DNA of 64,000 nt, taken from NCBI GenBank assembly GCA_028583405.1, contig JAPTMU010000116.1:1-64000 (forward strand), read 5' to 3'. Below are positions 1 to 35,854 of this stretch, one piece after another. Each line of letters starts with the position of its first letter. Within the stretch, counting starts at the first letter, position 1. Under the pieces are notes generated by a model that saw only the letters and a program-made list of their open reading frames with translations, was not told where the DNA came from and did not search any database. The position numbers and the translations under genes are program-made. This DNA comes from Pogonophryne albipinna. Lineage: Eukaryota > Chordata > Actinopteri > Perciformes > Artedidraconidae.

Positions 1-2194
1 TTACCTGCTAACGTCAGTTGTTTCATATGTTTTGTGAGCTAACTGTTGTGTTGTTCGGGTTAGTTAGCCTGTTTGCTAAACGTTTAGCAAAAGGTGTACA
101 GAGTAGGCAACTGTTAGCCTTCATGTTAGCTTTTTTTTTGCTATATGGATTAAGCTGAGTGTGTGCGTGATACTGAATGCTCTTTAAATGACAGGTAAAC
201 GTTGTATTAATGATATATAGCTGGGCACCGGTTGCCATCACTATTACCACGGTATATATGACCAAATCAGGGATGTCAGCAGTTATGCATCTGTACACAT
301 CTACCAGGTTACCTGAGTTAGAAGATGTATTAAGATGTAGTACTATACCTTAATAGAAGCACTAATACCTCACTTAAATAAAGATACGTGTAAGAATGAA
401 AGTGCAATAAGGATGAGAGTGATAACACTGTAATCTGTAATGACACTAATGCTGTCAGACAAATGAGTTCGTAAATTATACAGTATTTGCCCCTGAGATT
501 GCCAGCAACTTTAACATAAACACATATTAATGTCATCACTCTCATCGCTATTAAAGATGACTGTTGTTAACAATTGGTAACTCCAAATGTATGGAGGTGC
601 ATATTTTTTCTGTGATTATTAACCTAAGATGTGTATTTAGTAAGGCTGACTTCCTCATTCCCATCTATATTTAGCATCCATTGTTAACACTGTGACACAG
701 CAATACAAAGAGAGTTGCTGAAGGATAAAGTAGTCAAAAATGTTGTTTGCCACATCAACCAACAAAATTACACTTTTTGCAGACTTTAGTATTGTCTGTG
801 TTGTGGAGTCAGTACAGCCAGTTCTCTCTTTATAAACAAAGTTTAAGAATCTACATCTGTGGATTTCTATGGAAAAAAATACTTATTTTCTACTGAGCTG
901 CCAAATATAGCCTTAGTGTATAATATGGATTCAAAGGTTCTTTTTAAGGCACCTGCTTGTTATTTTTGGAGTGGACTCATTTTATTAAGCACCTGCTATT
1001 GTTTTTGTTTTTTTAAGTTGCTTTCAGTTGGAAGTTATTTTTAAACATTCTACAGATTTGCTTTTCTAAAATATGACCCATTTCCATTCAGTGATATTTA
1101 TTGAGTTCTGAAATTAATGTTATAAAGGTGTTAAAGTCTATTTGATCCATGAGTGGAACTCACAGGTAGGATAATTAGCTTTTTCCCTTTACCTCTAAGT
1201 GATCAGTATCAAGCATACTCCATTGTTTATTATCGATAGTGCGATTCAGGCTGTACTTTGTGGGTGTGCCTGTAGTATGGGTCTGTATTGTCAGAGACTC
1301 CCAGTAAAGTGCCAAGGGTGTTGTTGTGTTAGCAGTTTTTGTTGTTATTGCATGCAGTTAGCTGCCTGACAGTGCATCAGGGAGTTAGCCCGCTGTGCCC
1401 CAAAGCACATTATCATTAGGCCTACACATTTCTCTCTTCCTGTGAAAACAATCTTGCAGGTATCTTCCCTCAGAACAACCATTACATCAAACATGCACAT
1501 TTATCCTCTTACTGGTAAGGCTATTAATACATCTAGATTGTTTTGCACTACAATTAAGAGTTGTATTGTAAGTTGTTTTTTTTCACTGAAGTTGAGATTA
1601 GGGCAATTGAAAGTATTGTATCACGTTGTTTTCCTCTCATTAGGCGACAAAAACACATGCATACTGCTGGCCATCGGAAACTAAACAATATGACTGTGCG
1701 ACATGGAGAGGGAAAATCATGACATCACCCTCAGGTGGTAGTGATCAAGCCTCAACCTTTTAAAAAAGGGAATCAATAGAAGTTGTTTTCACTGCATACA
1801 ATGAGAAAAGTGGAAAGATAATACACTTTAATAATCAGAGTATAAATACTATTTAACCCAGAGGAAGTGAATCAGTTGGGGTTGCAGTAATCTCTATTAC
1901 TCACATGTTGACTGATCACATGATGTGACATAACATGTTTGCTGTGCAACTGGTCTGTGTGAGGATAATGGCAACAGTTCCTTTTTAATTCAGGTTGTAT
2001 AACATACTTATAGCTAAGATGGTGTTATTTCATTAGTTTTCATTTGGTCAGCTTTTCAATTTAGAATTACAAAATTATACACTTGCTTTGAAGGAGAATT
2101 TTTTCGCTACCACCAAATAAACCATAAATAGGATTTAAAAACAAAGTGTTTAGCTTTTTCCCAGTATTGCAACAAGTCTTCTTTATCCCTACAG
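1..2194. other. No coding gene seen; probable 5' region or first intron of zfyve16
   Basis: This AT-rich stretch holds only short, uncharacterised ORFs without family motifs on either strand. It ends at a good splice acceptor (pyrimidine run then ACAG at 2191-2194) just before the exon that carries the zfyve16 start codon. It is therefore most likely the intron after an untranslated first exon lying outside or near the left edge of the window. I could not identify that first exon or a promoter. Confidence 0.5.
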
Positions 2195-2233
2195 GAATTG
2201 GAGGGGGTTGAAGGCCCTTTGATTTAGCCCAGC
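2195..2233 (+). other. zfyve16: 5' UTR part of the zfyve16 start-codon exon
   Basis: The segment lies between a splice acceptor ending at 2194 and the ATG at 2234. The ATG context is CAGCATGG, with G at +4. It is inferred to be untranslated because the protein from 2234 begins exactly like other endofins (MDSFFKAAV). Confidence 0.6.
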
Positions 2234-23539
<21,306 letters not shown>

Positions 23540-23977
23540 TGCACATGCAGACACACTAAAACAAGTATTGGAGATGGCTGAGCACAGAGAGAAGCTGTAG
23601 ATGTTGGCGGGACATGCCATGCAACATGTTTGCACAGTTTGGACATGCAGCCAGTCGCAGCGGCACAACACCCCCCCCCCCCGAGGTTGGGAGTGTACTT
23701 TCAGAGGGATGTAAACTGATGTTCTGTTATCGAAGTGTTTTCCGTGCTCACCAAAGCTGCTTTAATACAAGACCCTAACACTAAACAAGGATTACGCAAC
23801 ATGACCAAATACAACCAAGCTCTTCAGCCCGTTTCTTCTGCTCTGCCTTCCAGGCTCCCTGCTGCCTCCGTCAGCTCGGAGCTCCTCAGTGAATGTTTCC
23901 CACAGGCGCTCGATCGACATGTCTCTCATTTGGATGTATTTATTATATTTTATGGGCTTATTGAATGAAATGATGGT

Positions 23978-23983
23978 ATTAAA
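23978..23983 (+). terminator. zfyve16: Candidate polyadenylation signal ATTAAA for zfyve16
   Basis: This is the first canonical variant signal after the stop codon, about 440 bp into the 3' UTR. Transcript ends would be needed to choose between it and later AATAAA words. Confidence 0.35.
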
Positions 23984-26900
23984 GCAAGGGATATTACTGA
24001 CTGTAGTTTTCAGTACTTCGGAGGCGATACGTGTGATCAGGTGCTCGCCCCGCTCTTAAAAACAGCAGGGATAGAAATACATCGCATCTCATTTCCTCTC
24101 AAGGTACTATGCTCTCATCTCATATGCTGGGGTAAGATGACACTGCACAGGAACACTCCGGGCCTCATGCAGGAAATATTTGGGTCCTAAACTTCTGACA
24201 TTTTATTAGTAAAGTTTTCCTTCCACCATTGTTTCAGTTAACTATTACCAAACTCAAAAACTCATTTAAAAGTGATAAATGAAACAAAATGTGGTGATAA
24301 GCATAATCAAGGCCACCAAAATCGACTGAAGGTCATGGAGGTGGACGAGAACATTTTACAGTGTTGTAACATTTTCAGGTGCTGTAACAGGAATGCAAAA
24401 TAGTCAAAGCTTATCGTAAATGTGCAGCCATACATGATGGTGATGTGTTGATAAGAATATTAACTTACAAAGGAGCTTATTTTGTGTTTAGGTAACGTAT
24501 TTAAACTCCTCCATAATCGCGATTTCAATCAAGTCAAAACATGTATTGTTCAACAGATCCTGATTATAAAATGAGTTATTGATCAGAGGAAAGGAAGTGG
24601 ATTTCCGGATCCTTCCACGAGGCCGGCTGTGTGTCAGTAACAGGTTGTGTGTCCGGATCAGCTCATCTCCACAGGAGGATACATGTGGCTTTATAATCCA
24701 AGAGGTGATCAGCCATCTAGAACTCCCTCTCCATGCTAAGAGTGAATGTGGCCGGTGTGTTGGAGCATCCTGTCATGGATCAAACTCAAGTTCATTTAAA
24801 ACATTAGCATTACGTTTTGCTTTTCTTATTTTCTGCTTCAGCTAACCATTTCTAAACCTGTTTACTTCTGATGGAGCATGTGTACATACTTTATGAGCAG
24901 CACAGCGTCCTCTTTCACGGCTGAAATACCAATGATTTCTTTACTTCAAGATATTTGACGGTCTCCTTCAGGGTTTGAGTTAAATGATCAGATTTTGCAC
25001 ACCTGATGAGAACTTTACACCTCATTATATGGCTCTGTAAGCATTTTGCATTTTTAAAATTAAGCAATTCTACATGTACTGGTGAACACTTTTAAATGAT
25101 GAGATCACCCAGAAATATCGTTATTCTAAGAGAGGAGATTGCTCGATCTGTTGGTGAAATATAAAGAAACTGGGTCTGTAGCTTCTTATCTAGAGCACCT
25201 GAGTGATATCTTCTAACTCGGCAAAGAATAAGTGCGTTGATTTCCGGAAATGATTTAACAAATGCTCAAAGAGATCTCTTGTGTGTGTCCTGAGGGCAGT
25301 AGAAGTTCTCTCGTGTTTTGTATGGAGCAGGAACTCAAAGTGTTTTATCAAAATATCCAAAGCAGGCTATATATATTTTGTATTTATTTCATGTATTTCC
25401 CATTAGCTTTAAGGCTCTTTCCAACCGTTACAACACCGTCACATGTCGGTTTTTAATCAGTCAATAACACCAGGGATAACGTCGCCCTTTTTGCTTCACC
25501 AGCTTGTCTTTATCACCAAATGTAAAGCTTGTTTCAAATGCCAGTATCCTCGTACGAGTGATGTGCTTAAAGGCAGGACTTATGATAAAAGTATTCTCTT
25601 TAAATTCAGAATGAAAGAGCGCACACAGGTTGTATTCCTGTAAAATGCGTCCTGGTTAGCACGCACTGTTTAAAGTAGCTTTGCAGAATTCAAGTCTCAG
25701 TTTTTTCATCTCGTCCCAGAAGCCCCCTTTTCAGTTTTTGTCTAAATGTATAAAAGAAAAACTGTAAGCGTAGAGATTTGTTTAAGTTTTAAAACAATGA
25801 AGAGTTATTTTTGGAATCATTGGTACAAAAGTAAAAATAAAACATCATATTTTTGATAGGACAATAGGCTACATTCATTTTGAAGTTTGTGTAGCATCCT
25901 TGAAGCACTGAGAGGAATAAAAAAACACTAGACAGTTAATCACAGAAATAAAGAAAAATAAATATATAATTTTGTCATAAGGTGGAAAATGTGTAATCCC
26001 AAAATGCAATGCATAAAGAATGTACAGTAAAGGTGTACAAATCTAAATAACAGCAGCGTTACACCAGCCGTAAGCTTTCTACAACTCATGTTCACTTTTT
26101 ATTTTGTTTATTATATATATGTTGATTTCAAAATGACGTGATGATCAGAGATTAGTCTTCTTTCCATTGAGTGGCCATGACTCAGTTATAAATCGGATGA
26201 ATTGGCTTAAAATATATACTGAGGATGATTCTTACTGAAGTTTGTCTAGCGCGCCGCCCGCAGGTCGAAAGTGAAATATGTCAACATCTCCTAAATGGAA
26301 TGGCACCAAATGTAATACAGGCATCAGTAACACTTTAAATGCATTGGATGGCTTTTATTTCTAATGTGTAACTGGTTCTTAACAATCTGTTGGACCAATG
26401 TCTGAAAAAAGTGTCAGTGGAAAGTGTAGTTATGCAGGTTGGTATATTTCCACCTACAGCAAGCCTTTGTCTTAAAGCCCCCATCATTTTTTTAATATAT
26501 ATTTAAAAGGTCCCCAAATGTCAGGTTTAGTATCAACATTAGGAGATATGTAAATAAGTGTACAAATCCAACTTGACAGTGAACCAAACACACCACCAGT
26601 GGTTACCAGATAGATGTTATGCTTAGTTCTGATTGGTGCATGTATCTGTGACATCATCTCTTAGCCCCGTCCACTTTCAAACCACATATAGCAAGTTGAT
26701 TTAAAATATGTTTTCCGGGTCATTAAGCTCCATCTTCACTATCCTCACCTTCCCACCATCTGATGTATTTTGGTAGTTTCCTGATCAGTCTTTGAAGTAA
26801 ACACAAATCAGTTTGAGTGGAGATCTGCGTCTTGATGCTTTACATTGAGCAAACGGTGGGAAGGTCAACGTGTTTCACCTGCTGTGCAAATAACCTCAAA

Positions 26901-27730
26901 ACAAGCCTGATGTTATCTGACGGCTGATGGATTTTGACAAAGGATATTATTATTATATAAACGTTTGAGCATTACAAACAGATAAATCATTTTTTAGTAA
27001 GTTAAATGAGTATTGTTTCTTGTTTAGGGTGATCAAAACAACTTTCTTCTTGAGTAGTACTTTGTGATTTATGATTGTGTTGCTTTGTGTAAATCGTCTA
27101 TTTATTCCTAAGCACCAGCTTTTATTTGGGGAACCTGGTATCTGGGTCCTAATCATCAGTTTCTGATAGCTCCTGTATTTAAAGAATAAAATGACTTTTA
27201 TATTAAAACATATTTGTTTGTAATCTTTCAATCCCAGAATCTTTGGCACCTCTAATTTAATTCAAACCAAATTTCTAATTTGCCGTTTCAAAAATGTCTA
27301 TGATAATCTTAATAGAGCCATCAAAACCCAACCTATACTAAGTACTGCACTTAGGTCAAATGTTAAGGTACTTTTACTTTACTTGAGTATCTTGATTTTT
27401 CTTATTCTACTTTTGTATTCAACTATTTATTCAATACCTTTTTTTTTTTTACAAAATATAATCAACAAATAAATGATGATTGATTACATCACCTTTTACA
27501 AACTGCAACAATGAAATCAATAATTATAATACTTATAATAATTGCTATCCATTAATATAATACACATTGTTCTAGCTATGTATAACTTCAATGTCTCATT
27601 TTGCATGACATCACTTTTGCTGTTTAATGTATATATTAATTATCAGTAATACAAATCAGATAAAACAGGTTTGACATTAAATAATAATCTACCAACAATT
27701 AAAAAAAAAAAGTTTTCTTTAATGCCTCAC

Positions 27731-27975
<245 letters not shown>

Positions 27976-28079
27976 ACACATACACACATGGGGGCGTGGT
28001 GTTTTGTCCTCTACCTGTCCGTTTCCCTCGCCTGCATTTCATTCACAGTTTGGGACAGAGGGACCCAACAACAGCAGGC

Positions 28080-31000
28080 ATGAGTGGACGAGTTGGAGAC
28101 TTGAGCCCAAAGCAGGCTGAAATATTAACTGAGGTAAACATATTCAAGGATTTCTATGATTTCACTAATGCATTGATACTGAACGAGTGTTTCGTGCTTT
28201 GTGTCTCTATGGTTGCTTTTGTTGTGGTTTCACAGGGATTCTATGGTAACGACAACTCTCCACAGTCTGTTTAATATTAGAGACGTTGTTTTTATTTGTA
28301 CGTGACTTTCTTACCTCTGTGGTACATACACTGTACTTAAACACACTTTTGAGGTGGTTGTACTTTACTTTAGTATTGAGATTTTATTCCAAGGTGTACT
28401 TTACCACATTTAGGGAATGCTGCAGTTTTTATTCAGCTTTTTTTCCTCAAGATTAAAACTTTGCACAAAAAAAACATAATTAAATGAAAGAAGGGAAAGA
28501 TGTGAGAAAAGTTGCAGAAGAAAAAGTTAAAGTTAAAAAAGCTTTTTACATGTGTGTTTCTATATCTTTTATGACTTTGGTTAATATTCAGATGAACATC
28601 TTCATATGAAAAATGGGATATTATGAAATTGTATTCATATTAATAAATCTAACTTTGACACTGTAGTGAAAACTATCTCCAATGTAATTGCCTTTCAATG
28701 TGTAAGTAGTGATAATCCAATAACATACATCATTGTGTTACCTTTTCGCAGACTAGCTGTTTTCACCTGTCTTCTGCTAAGCTAAGCAAACTGATAGTAG
28801 TTTCATATTTACATACAAACATGAGAGTTGTTTTAATCTTGTTTCTTGAACAATTGTATTTCCCAAAATGTCTCACTATTTCTTAATGAATATATATATA
28901 TATATTGTGATAATGTTCTGTTTCTTGTGGTTTCCTGTGTGTAGTTTCGGGGCAGGATCCAGGACGTCCTCCCCAGCCTCCCCGCGCAGCACGACCACTA
29001 CCTGCTCCGCTTCCTCCGAGGTGAGACACCTGCAAAGGCAGCATTTAGCATTCAGCCTTTTCTCTGTGGTACCATGCTGGCAAAACAACCTTCACACAAC
29101 CAGCCACCAAGTACAAGGTGACTCCTTGAATCTGTATGAGAAACGTGAAACGTGAAGATCCACAGATTAGAAAATGTAGAGAACTGCCAAAAAAGATACT
29201 GTGTAAAGACAAAGAAAAAAAGCAGAGATTAAAGTGTTACCAGAACATCGAACTAGAGGTATTACTGTTATTTACAGTACAGGCAACTTAGTTTACCATC
29301 CTCTTAAGGGCGACATAAACACATTTAGGATTTGAGTAGGCTACAGCACTTGTATTGTATTCAGATATCCGTAACAGGACAGATCAACACATTTGTATTA
29401 CTTTTAATACTTTAAGTACACCTGTTTTTAAATTGTTCAACAATATTTAATTTAAAAGGTAGAAAACATTAGACATTTAATGTAGCCATGCAGTAATGAG
29501 GGGTTCTTGTTTTAAAGAAAGCAACATAGAAGAGGTTGGTGAGTTGAAGAGGATCAAATCAGTTCTCTGACAGCCACTAAAGCCTGCAGCGCTATTCCCC
29601 TCACAGTCCTGCTCTGAATCCGGCCCTGCAGACATGTGAAAACATGGGAACTGTTGTTTGTGATGAACCAGAGTGAGGGTCGTTTCTGGCATTAACTACC
29701 ACAGGCAGCTGAAACATTTAGAATGAATGGCAGCCAATACAACACCAGAGGAAGGTTCTCTCAGTCAGTGATCAGTGTTATCATGTGAGGTTAAACCAGG
29801 CATGGGGGGGTTCCAGTTACTTGAAGTAACAGTATAACAACGTAATTGTTCTGCATTGAATCACTAGAGGTCATACCATACTGAGACATGAAATAATTAG
29901 CAGTATTAAAGGGGAACAGGTGTGTTGCCAGGTTCTCTAAAACCAGTCCTATTTGTTCACAGTGGGGTTATAAAGTAGCCTCTTCAGTGGAGTTAGAAAA
30001 GAGGAGTTAGACAAGTTTCAACTATCCTGTTTCCAAGTGGTATTATAGTTAGCCGCTGCTTTGCAAAGACAAGAAGCGTTTTCCATTTGACTTAGAGCGT
30101 ACTTTGAGGGAAAAATGTCGTATCAAGACCAACAGGGACCAAGCAAGAAATACATATTTAAGTAAAGTATCTCGAACTTAATATCTTATAAATCTAAACA
30201 CTGATGGTGTCAATTTTGTATAACCATCACGTTGTACTGTTTACTTCGTCACGATAAGTTAAAGCATAACAAATATCTTTCGTTGGTTTGCATCTAACAG
30301 TGACCACAATTCAACCCTCCCAGGTTCGATAACGGCCCTCAGAGCTCAACACACAGAAAGTTGAGAAAACATAATTAATCAGAGTTTAGTGTTTGTTATG
30401 AAGTTATAAAAGTCAGCGATCCGTCAGTTGTGTTGGGAAATGAACTACATTGTGTGTTTCTCAGTGGAACCATAAGTGTGTCCAAGCCATGTGCAGCACT
30501 TCTTAAGGTTCCCCTCAAAACAGTTTCCGTTGCTGTCTTTCAAAAGTTACAAAATGTTCAACCTTCATTTGTTTAATCATTCATTTATTTCCTAAAACAC
30601 CGCCCTCCCCCCTGACCCTGTGGCCCTGAAACATACTGTGTAGTATTGACTGAGCAAAGAGCCATTGAAGTACCTCAGCTCAACCGTCTTATCTTACAGT
30701 AAATGTTTGAACTAAATTCGACCTTAGTTGAACTGCAGTGATGTCACTGGATGAACTTTCTCCTCCTTGAAAAATAAGCCTTACTTCCTTAATACAACTT
30801 AAAGAGGTTCCTATGACGTACTTTTTACAAATTAAGTCAGGTCCTCGGTCTTCTTACCAGGAATTCTTGTCATTTCTGATGTTATCTCGACGGACATTGA
30901 GCTGGTAGTTTGTGGGACAGGACATGCATGACCCTGTGCTTTCAACAGAGTACAGAGAGGTTCAGATCATTGGAGGGACTGATCAATATTTGCATTGGCT

Positions 31001-34000
31001 GTTAACCTTGGACTTTTCTCTTTACTTGGCATAAAAAAACAGGCAATTTATACTGAACTGTGTCATGCTTTCTATTGTGTGATTGTCAGACATTGTTGGT
31101 GTTGAAATGTTGCAGGACTTACAGTAGGAATGAGTAATGATTAGAAAACAGGTATGCCATGGTTCACATGTTGTATGAAGTATTTCGGCATCATATCTCT
31201 GCTTTACTAATGAAGATGGTTCTATTTGTTTTGCAGCTCGTAGCTTCAATGTTCAGAAATCTGAAGCCATGATCAGAAAGGTGAGCTCTAACTTTAAACA
31301 CGGATCAGTCGTGTGTTTTACCTTGTAAGGGTGCGGCATGTGGTTAGTGAGCATGTTTGAAACCTCTCCTCTCTGTCTGCAGCATGTGGAGTTCAGGAGA
31401 AAGATGAACGTAGACACCATCATCTCTGACTGGAAACCTCCAGAGGTATGCAGGGCTTGTTAACGTACACTTTGTCTGGAATGTTTGAATACATTCATAC
31501 AACTTACAGTAGATATCTTTACATTATAGCTCAATATGCAATCTAGCTGATCCAAGAGGGTTTTTAAAAGGTTATCTAGATTAGGAAGTAGAAGAATATT
31601 CCTCCTTTAGTTTAACACAAACATTCAAAATCAACAAATCTGGAATTACATGTTTTCTTAGACAGGAATAAACTAATAACCAAAGCTCTGAGTCAAATAA
31701 AGTAAAAAGATGTCTTTCTAAGACAGATTAAAAGTATGGAGTTGCATTAAGTACTTAAATACAATAAAATTCCACCGCTGGCAATACAAATGAAAATAAA
31801 TATAGACTGTGTGTGTTTTCCTGTTTTAATCAGGTGATTGAGAAGTATGTGTCTGGAGGGATGTGTGGGTACGACAGGGAGGGGAGTCCCATCTGGTACG
31901 ATGTGATTGGTCCTATGGATCCTAAAGGTCTCCTGATGTCGGCCACCAAGCAGGACTTCCTGAAGACCAAGATCAGACACACAGAGATCCTGAGGAGGGA
32001 GTGCAGGAGGCAGTCTGAGAAGGTGAGGGGACACTCTCCTCTCCTGTTTCCTCTCGTCTCATCTCGTTTCCTTTCCTACTTTCTGTCCTCTTGTTTAGTT
32101 TTGTCTCCTCTCCTCTTCTAATTTGTCCTATTACCTCATCCCCTCCTCTTTTCTCCTTCTCCTTTCTTCTCTTCTTGTTTCCTTTAATTTCTTCTCCTCT
32201 TATACATGTTTCCGCCCCCATTCTCTCCTACTTTTTTCTTACATCTTACAATTGTTACCTCTCCGACCCTCTCTATGTGTCCTCTTTGCATTCTCTCCTC
32301 TCTTGTTTCCTTTCCTCTGCTCTCTTTCCTTGTTTCGTCTTTCCTCCACTTGTCTTGTTGCCTCTCCTATCATCTTTTCTTAGCCAGGTTTCCTCTCCTC
32401 AATTCCTTCTGTAGTTTCCTTTTGTCTTTCCTCTCTTGTTTCCTCTTCTCTGCTACTCTCCTCCTCTCTTCCTCTGTCTTCTCTTGTTTCCTCTCTTCTC
32501 CTTGTTCTCCTCCTTGTTTCCCCTCCTCTCTCCTAACCCTCCTCCCTCTCTGTCTCAGTTGGGGCGGCACATTGAATCTATCTCTCTGATCTACGACTGT
32601 GAAGGACTCGGACTGAAACACATCTGGAAACCTGCTGTAGAGACTTATGGAGAGGTTTGACCACACTGTAACACCACATGTCATCACATTGAATTGATGT
32701 ATTTCATTATAATGATCAACATTCTCGTGTGCAGGTCCTCACCATGTTCGAAGAGAATTACCCAGAGGGCCTGAAAAGGGTTTTTCTAATCAAAGGTGCT
32801 TCGGCAGATCTGAAGACTTTACATTTTCCAGACTTCTAGTTAGTGTTCATGATTGTCAGTTTGTGTCTTTGTCTGCAGCTCCCAAAATGTTTCCCGTGGC
32901 CTACAATCTAATCAAACACTTTATGTGTGAGGAAACGCGGCGCAAGATCTACATTTTAGGAAGTAAGACTACTTTTATTCAATCTAAAAGTGTACAAACA
33001 AGGCTAAGCGGCTAACATCAGCATGCTAACAGTTAGCAGCTGAAGGGATTATTTACTGCATTAAAAGTACTAATTAAACTAAGTACTAACTAACCAAATT
33101 TCTCTGAGTAAAGGTAACTGGCAGGAAGAGTTACGTAAACATGTCGACCCAGACCAGCTTCCTGTGGCGTACGGTGGAAACATGACGGACCCTGATGGAG
33201 ACCCTCGCTGCAGAACCATGGTGAAAGCAAACTCAAAACATCGATGGACCAGTAAGTGAGTCAAACTTAAATGATTGTAATTTAAATTGTGGATGTTGTT
33301 TTGCAGATAAATTATGGTGGCACAGTTCCCAGGTCGTACTATGTGCTGGACTCGGTGAATGTTCAGTACGACAGCAGTGTGACCGTCAGCCGAGGCTCCG
33401 CCTTCCAGCTGGAGTACGATGTGACAGCCGCCAGCAGCCTGCTGAGGTACCAGACAACCAGCAGCTGTTAGAAGACACATTTAAGCTTTATTTATTGATC
33501 AGCTCAAAAAATGGTCAACTTGATACTAACTTTACGGGAAATGATTAGAAACCAGATTTTTAAACACATATAGATTTGTGTTGACATATTATTTCATTCA
33601 ACACTACCCTCCTCGAAATAATTTAGTATTTCGACTTAAAAAATAAAATAAAACTATTAATAAACTCATTAAAATGCATCATTATGAATCCTAATTCCTC
33701 TCGGTTTAATTTCCAAGAACATCACTCTCTAGGATTTAACAGTTCTTTGTCTAAGAAACCGTTTTTTTAAATATATTTAATTAATAATTTGGATAATTAA
33801 TAATTTGGCTCTTACCAAGTAACACCTGGATCAATATAAAAGAAATATCAACAACAATTTAATGTGCAAACAAAAGCACATGCATAATACAAATTACTAT
33901 TAAACTATTAATGAACACAGTTACAAATATTTTTCTGTTTGGTGCTTTGCATAATGTAGATCCTTTTTGATCTTTGATTACGTTTTCATACATAAATTAC

Positions 34001-34881
34001 ACACTCTGTCTGGCCCCTGTTTTTCTTCCAGGTGGCAGTTCATCAGTGACAGAGCAGACATCGGGTTTGGAGTGTACAGACGGACTAAAGAGGGCGGGGG
34101 TCAGAAAGTGTCTGAGATGCTGCAGGTTCTGCCCAGCGAGCGCTACAACGCTCACCTGGTGCCTGAAGACAGCTGCCTCACCTGCCCCGAGCCCGGAGTC
34201 TGTGAGTCTCTGATATATTATTTGAATATCATAAAAAATGCTTTCCATGAAAATCCTGAACGAGCTGTTTTACATTTAGGGAAATGTGCTTGTACAGTGA
34301 ATATATGAAGCAACAGCCAGAAGGCACTTGGCATAAGACTAACTACATGGGGAAACAGTAAACTTGCCTCTGTCAAATTGAATAAACCCCACCTAATTAG
34401 CAAGTTATGTCTCATTTGATGAACCTGCACAAAAGTGTAAAAACTAGGGGTTTATGGCTGATATACCAGACTCTTCTTGGCTGGACACAGTGACTTCCAT
34501 GATGAGTAAGGCACTGTGTGGTGGTGACGCAATGGTATACAGAAGAAATATTGCACTTAACCTCCATAAAACAACAAGGTCGTTTTTTTTCTCTATAATA
34601 AACAAACAACATATTCCATGTTAACTAGTCTGATTATTACTTTGCAGACATGAATATAGAATAACCTGAATAATGGTCGCTGTTGTAACTTAATGTTTTG
34701 TCCTTTTGTTTGTGCAGACGTGCTGTGCTTTGATAACAGCTACAGCATCCTGCAGTCCAAGAAGGTGAGCTACAAAGTGGAGGTGCTTCCTCCTGCGGAC
34801 GGATGCAGCGTTCTTGCAGCAGACGAGGCAGGAGGCTGCGGTGATCGAGAGCTCAGATCCCCGTGTGACAGAGTTCACTGA
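28080..34881 (+). CDS. SEC14-like CRAL-TRIO/GOLD lipid-binding protein (SEC14L2/3 group), 12 coding exons
   Basis: SEC14L2-type proteins are cytosolic carriers that bind hydrophobic ligands such as tocopherols, squalene or phosphoinositides (family knowledge). Coding exons: 28080-28133, 28945-29020, 31237-31280, 31383-31445, 31834-32022, 32559-32654, 32735-32795, 32879-32962, 33114-33220, 33307-33446, 34032-34201, 34718-34881. They total 1,248 nt, 415 residues, with phase consistent throughout. The start [16 protein letters not shown] is the family's usual N-terminus. CRAL-TRIO N helices ([14 protein letters not shown]) come first. The lipid-binding fold follows ([48 protein letters not shown]). 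A C-terminal GOLD domain ends it ([37 protein letters not shown]). Length and domains are normal. The exact fish paralogue cannot be settled without a tree, so no symbol is given. Confidence 0.92.
32028..32557 (+). repeat. Polypyrimidine (CT-rich) low-complexity intron of the SEC14-like gene
   Basis: Almost the whole 536-bp intron is C/T on the + strand, built from degenerate TTTCCTCTCCTC-like words. It ends directly at the acceptor TGTCTCAG of the exon starting at 32559. On the opposite strand it is a long purine tract. The repeat is imperfect, so it is old or expanded by slippage. Confidence 0.85.
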
Positions 34882-35488
34882 GTGTTCATCCACAGCCAAA
34901 TCAATGCTTTAGCATCAGGGCAGCATTAGCCCTCTTCAGGGCCCTAGGGCAAAACATTAGCCATGGCCACTGATTACATTTATCCCTCTGTGCACTGTGT
35001 ATGTATAAGGTCACAGTCGGTAATTAGCCTGTGAAAACATGATCAGCAAACTGAGGACAGTCTCGGTTAGAGAATAGCTGGTAAAGATAGAGGAGCATTT
35101 ATCAGCTGAGCAGACACATATTTACCTCAGAAGTTGGAAGATTATTGTAACAGTATTGATTATAGCTGCTTCAAGTACAAGTCATTTCCAAATGTGTCTT
35201 TACGGACAAGAAACTGACTCAAGAAATCTACCAAGGGAAAGTGAGCTTCTTCTCATACCATCTTTTCCATTTACGGGCACCAGTTTCTGTGACGTTTAAG
35301 AAATCAGTTTACTGGCTGTTACCCAGTTGATGTAAACACGAATGAACTCTAACACTGTAGAGTTCAGGTCTACATTACTGCAGCAAAAGGATAAGTTAAA
35401 CCACTGGAGGTCCTCAAAGCAGGATTTTCTGCTGGTGTTAAGTTACTCTTCAAGCACACATTTTTTTTATCATTTCTGCAATGTAAAC

Positions 35489-35494
35489 AATAAA
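35489..35494 (+). terminator. Candidate polyadenylation signal AATAAA for the SEC14-like gene
   Basis: It is the first AATAAA on the + strand found after the stop codon, about 610 bp downstream. Its use is not shown. Confidence 0.4.
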
Positions 35495-35854
35495 GTACAA
35501 GAATTTATAATTTCAAAGTAGATTTGACCTCAGAACAGAAGAGCCAGACGTTTAGGTTGCTGTCATACAGTATATCCATTAAGGTGTGGGTTTACTGTTC
35601 ATTTAGATATGGTTACACACATTTCTTTACTTTTAACATACACAACTAAAATATACCATGATCTTCCGATTAGAAAAGATATCACTCAGAACAAAGTTTT
35701 AAACTTTACCGACAACATGTTTCACAGTTGTAGAAGTTTTAATAGGGATATTTGTACAGGACAGATTGTCCTTTGTTTAATTTGTTTTTTTAGAAGAACA
35801 TGTCTCACCAGAATTTGAAAACAGAATCCCTAACATTATAAACTCATAATTTAA

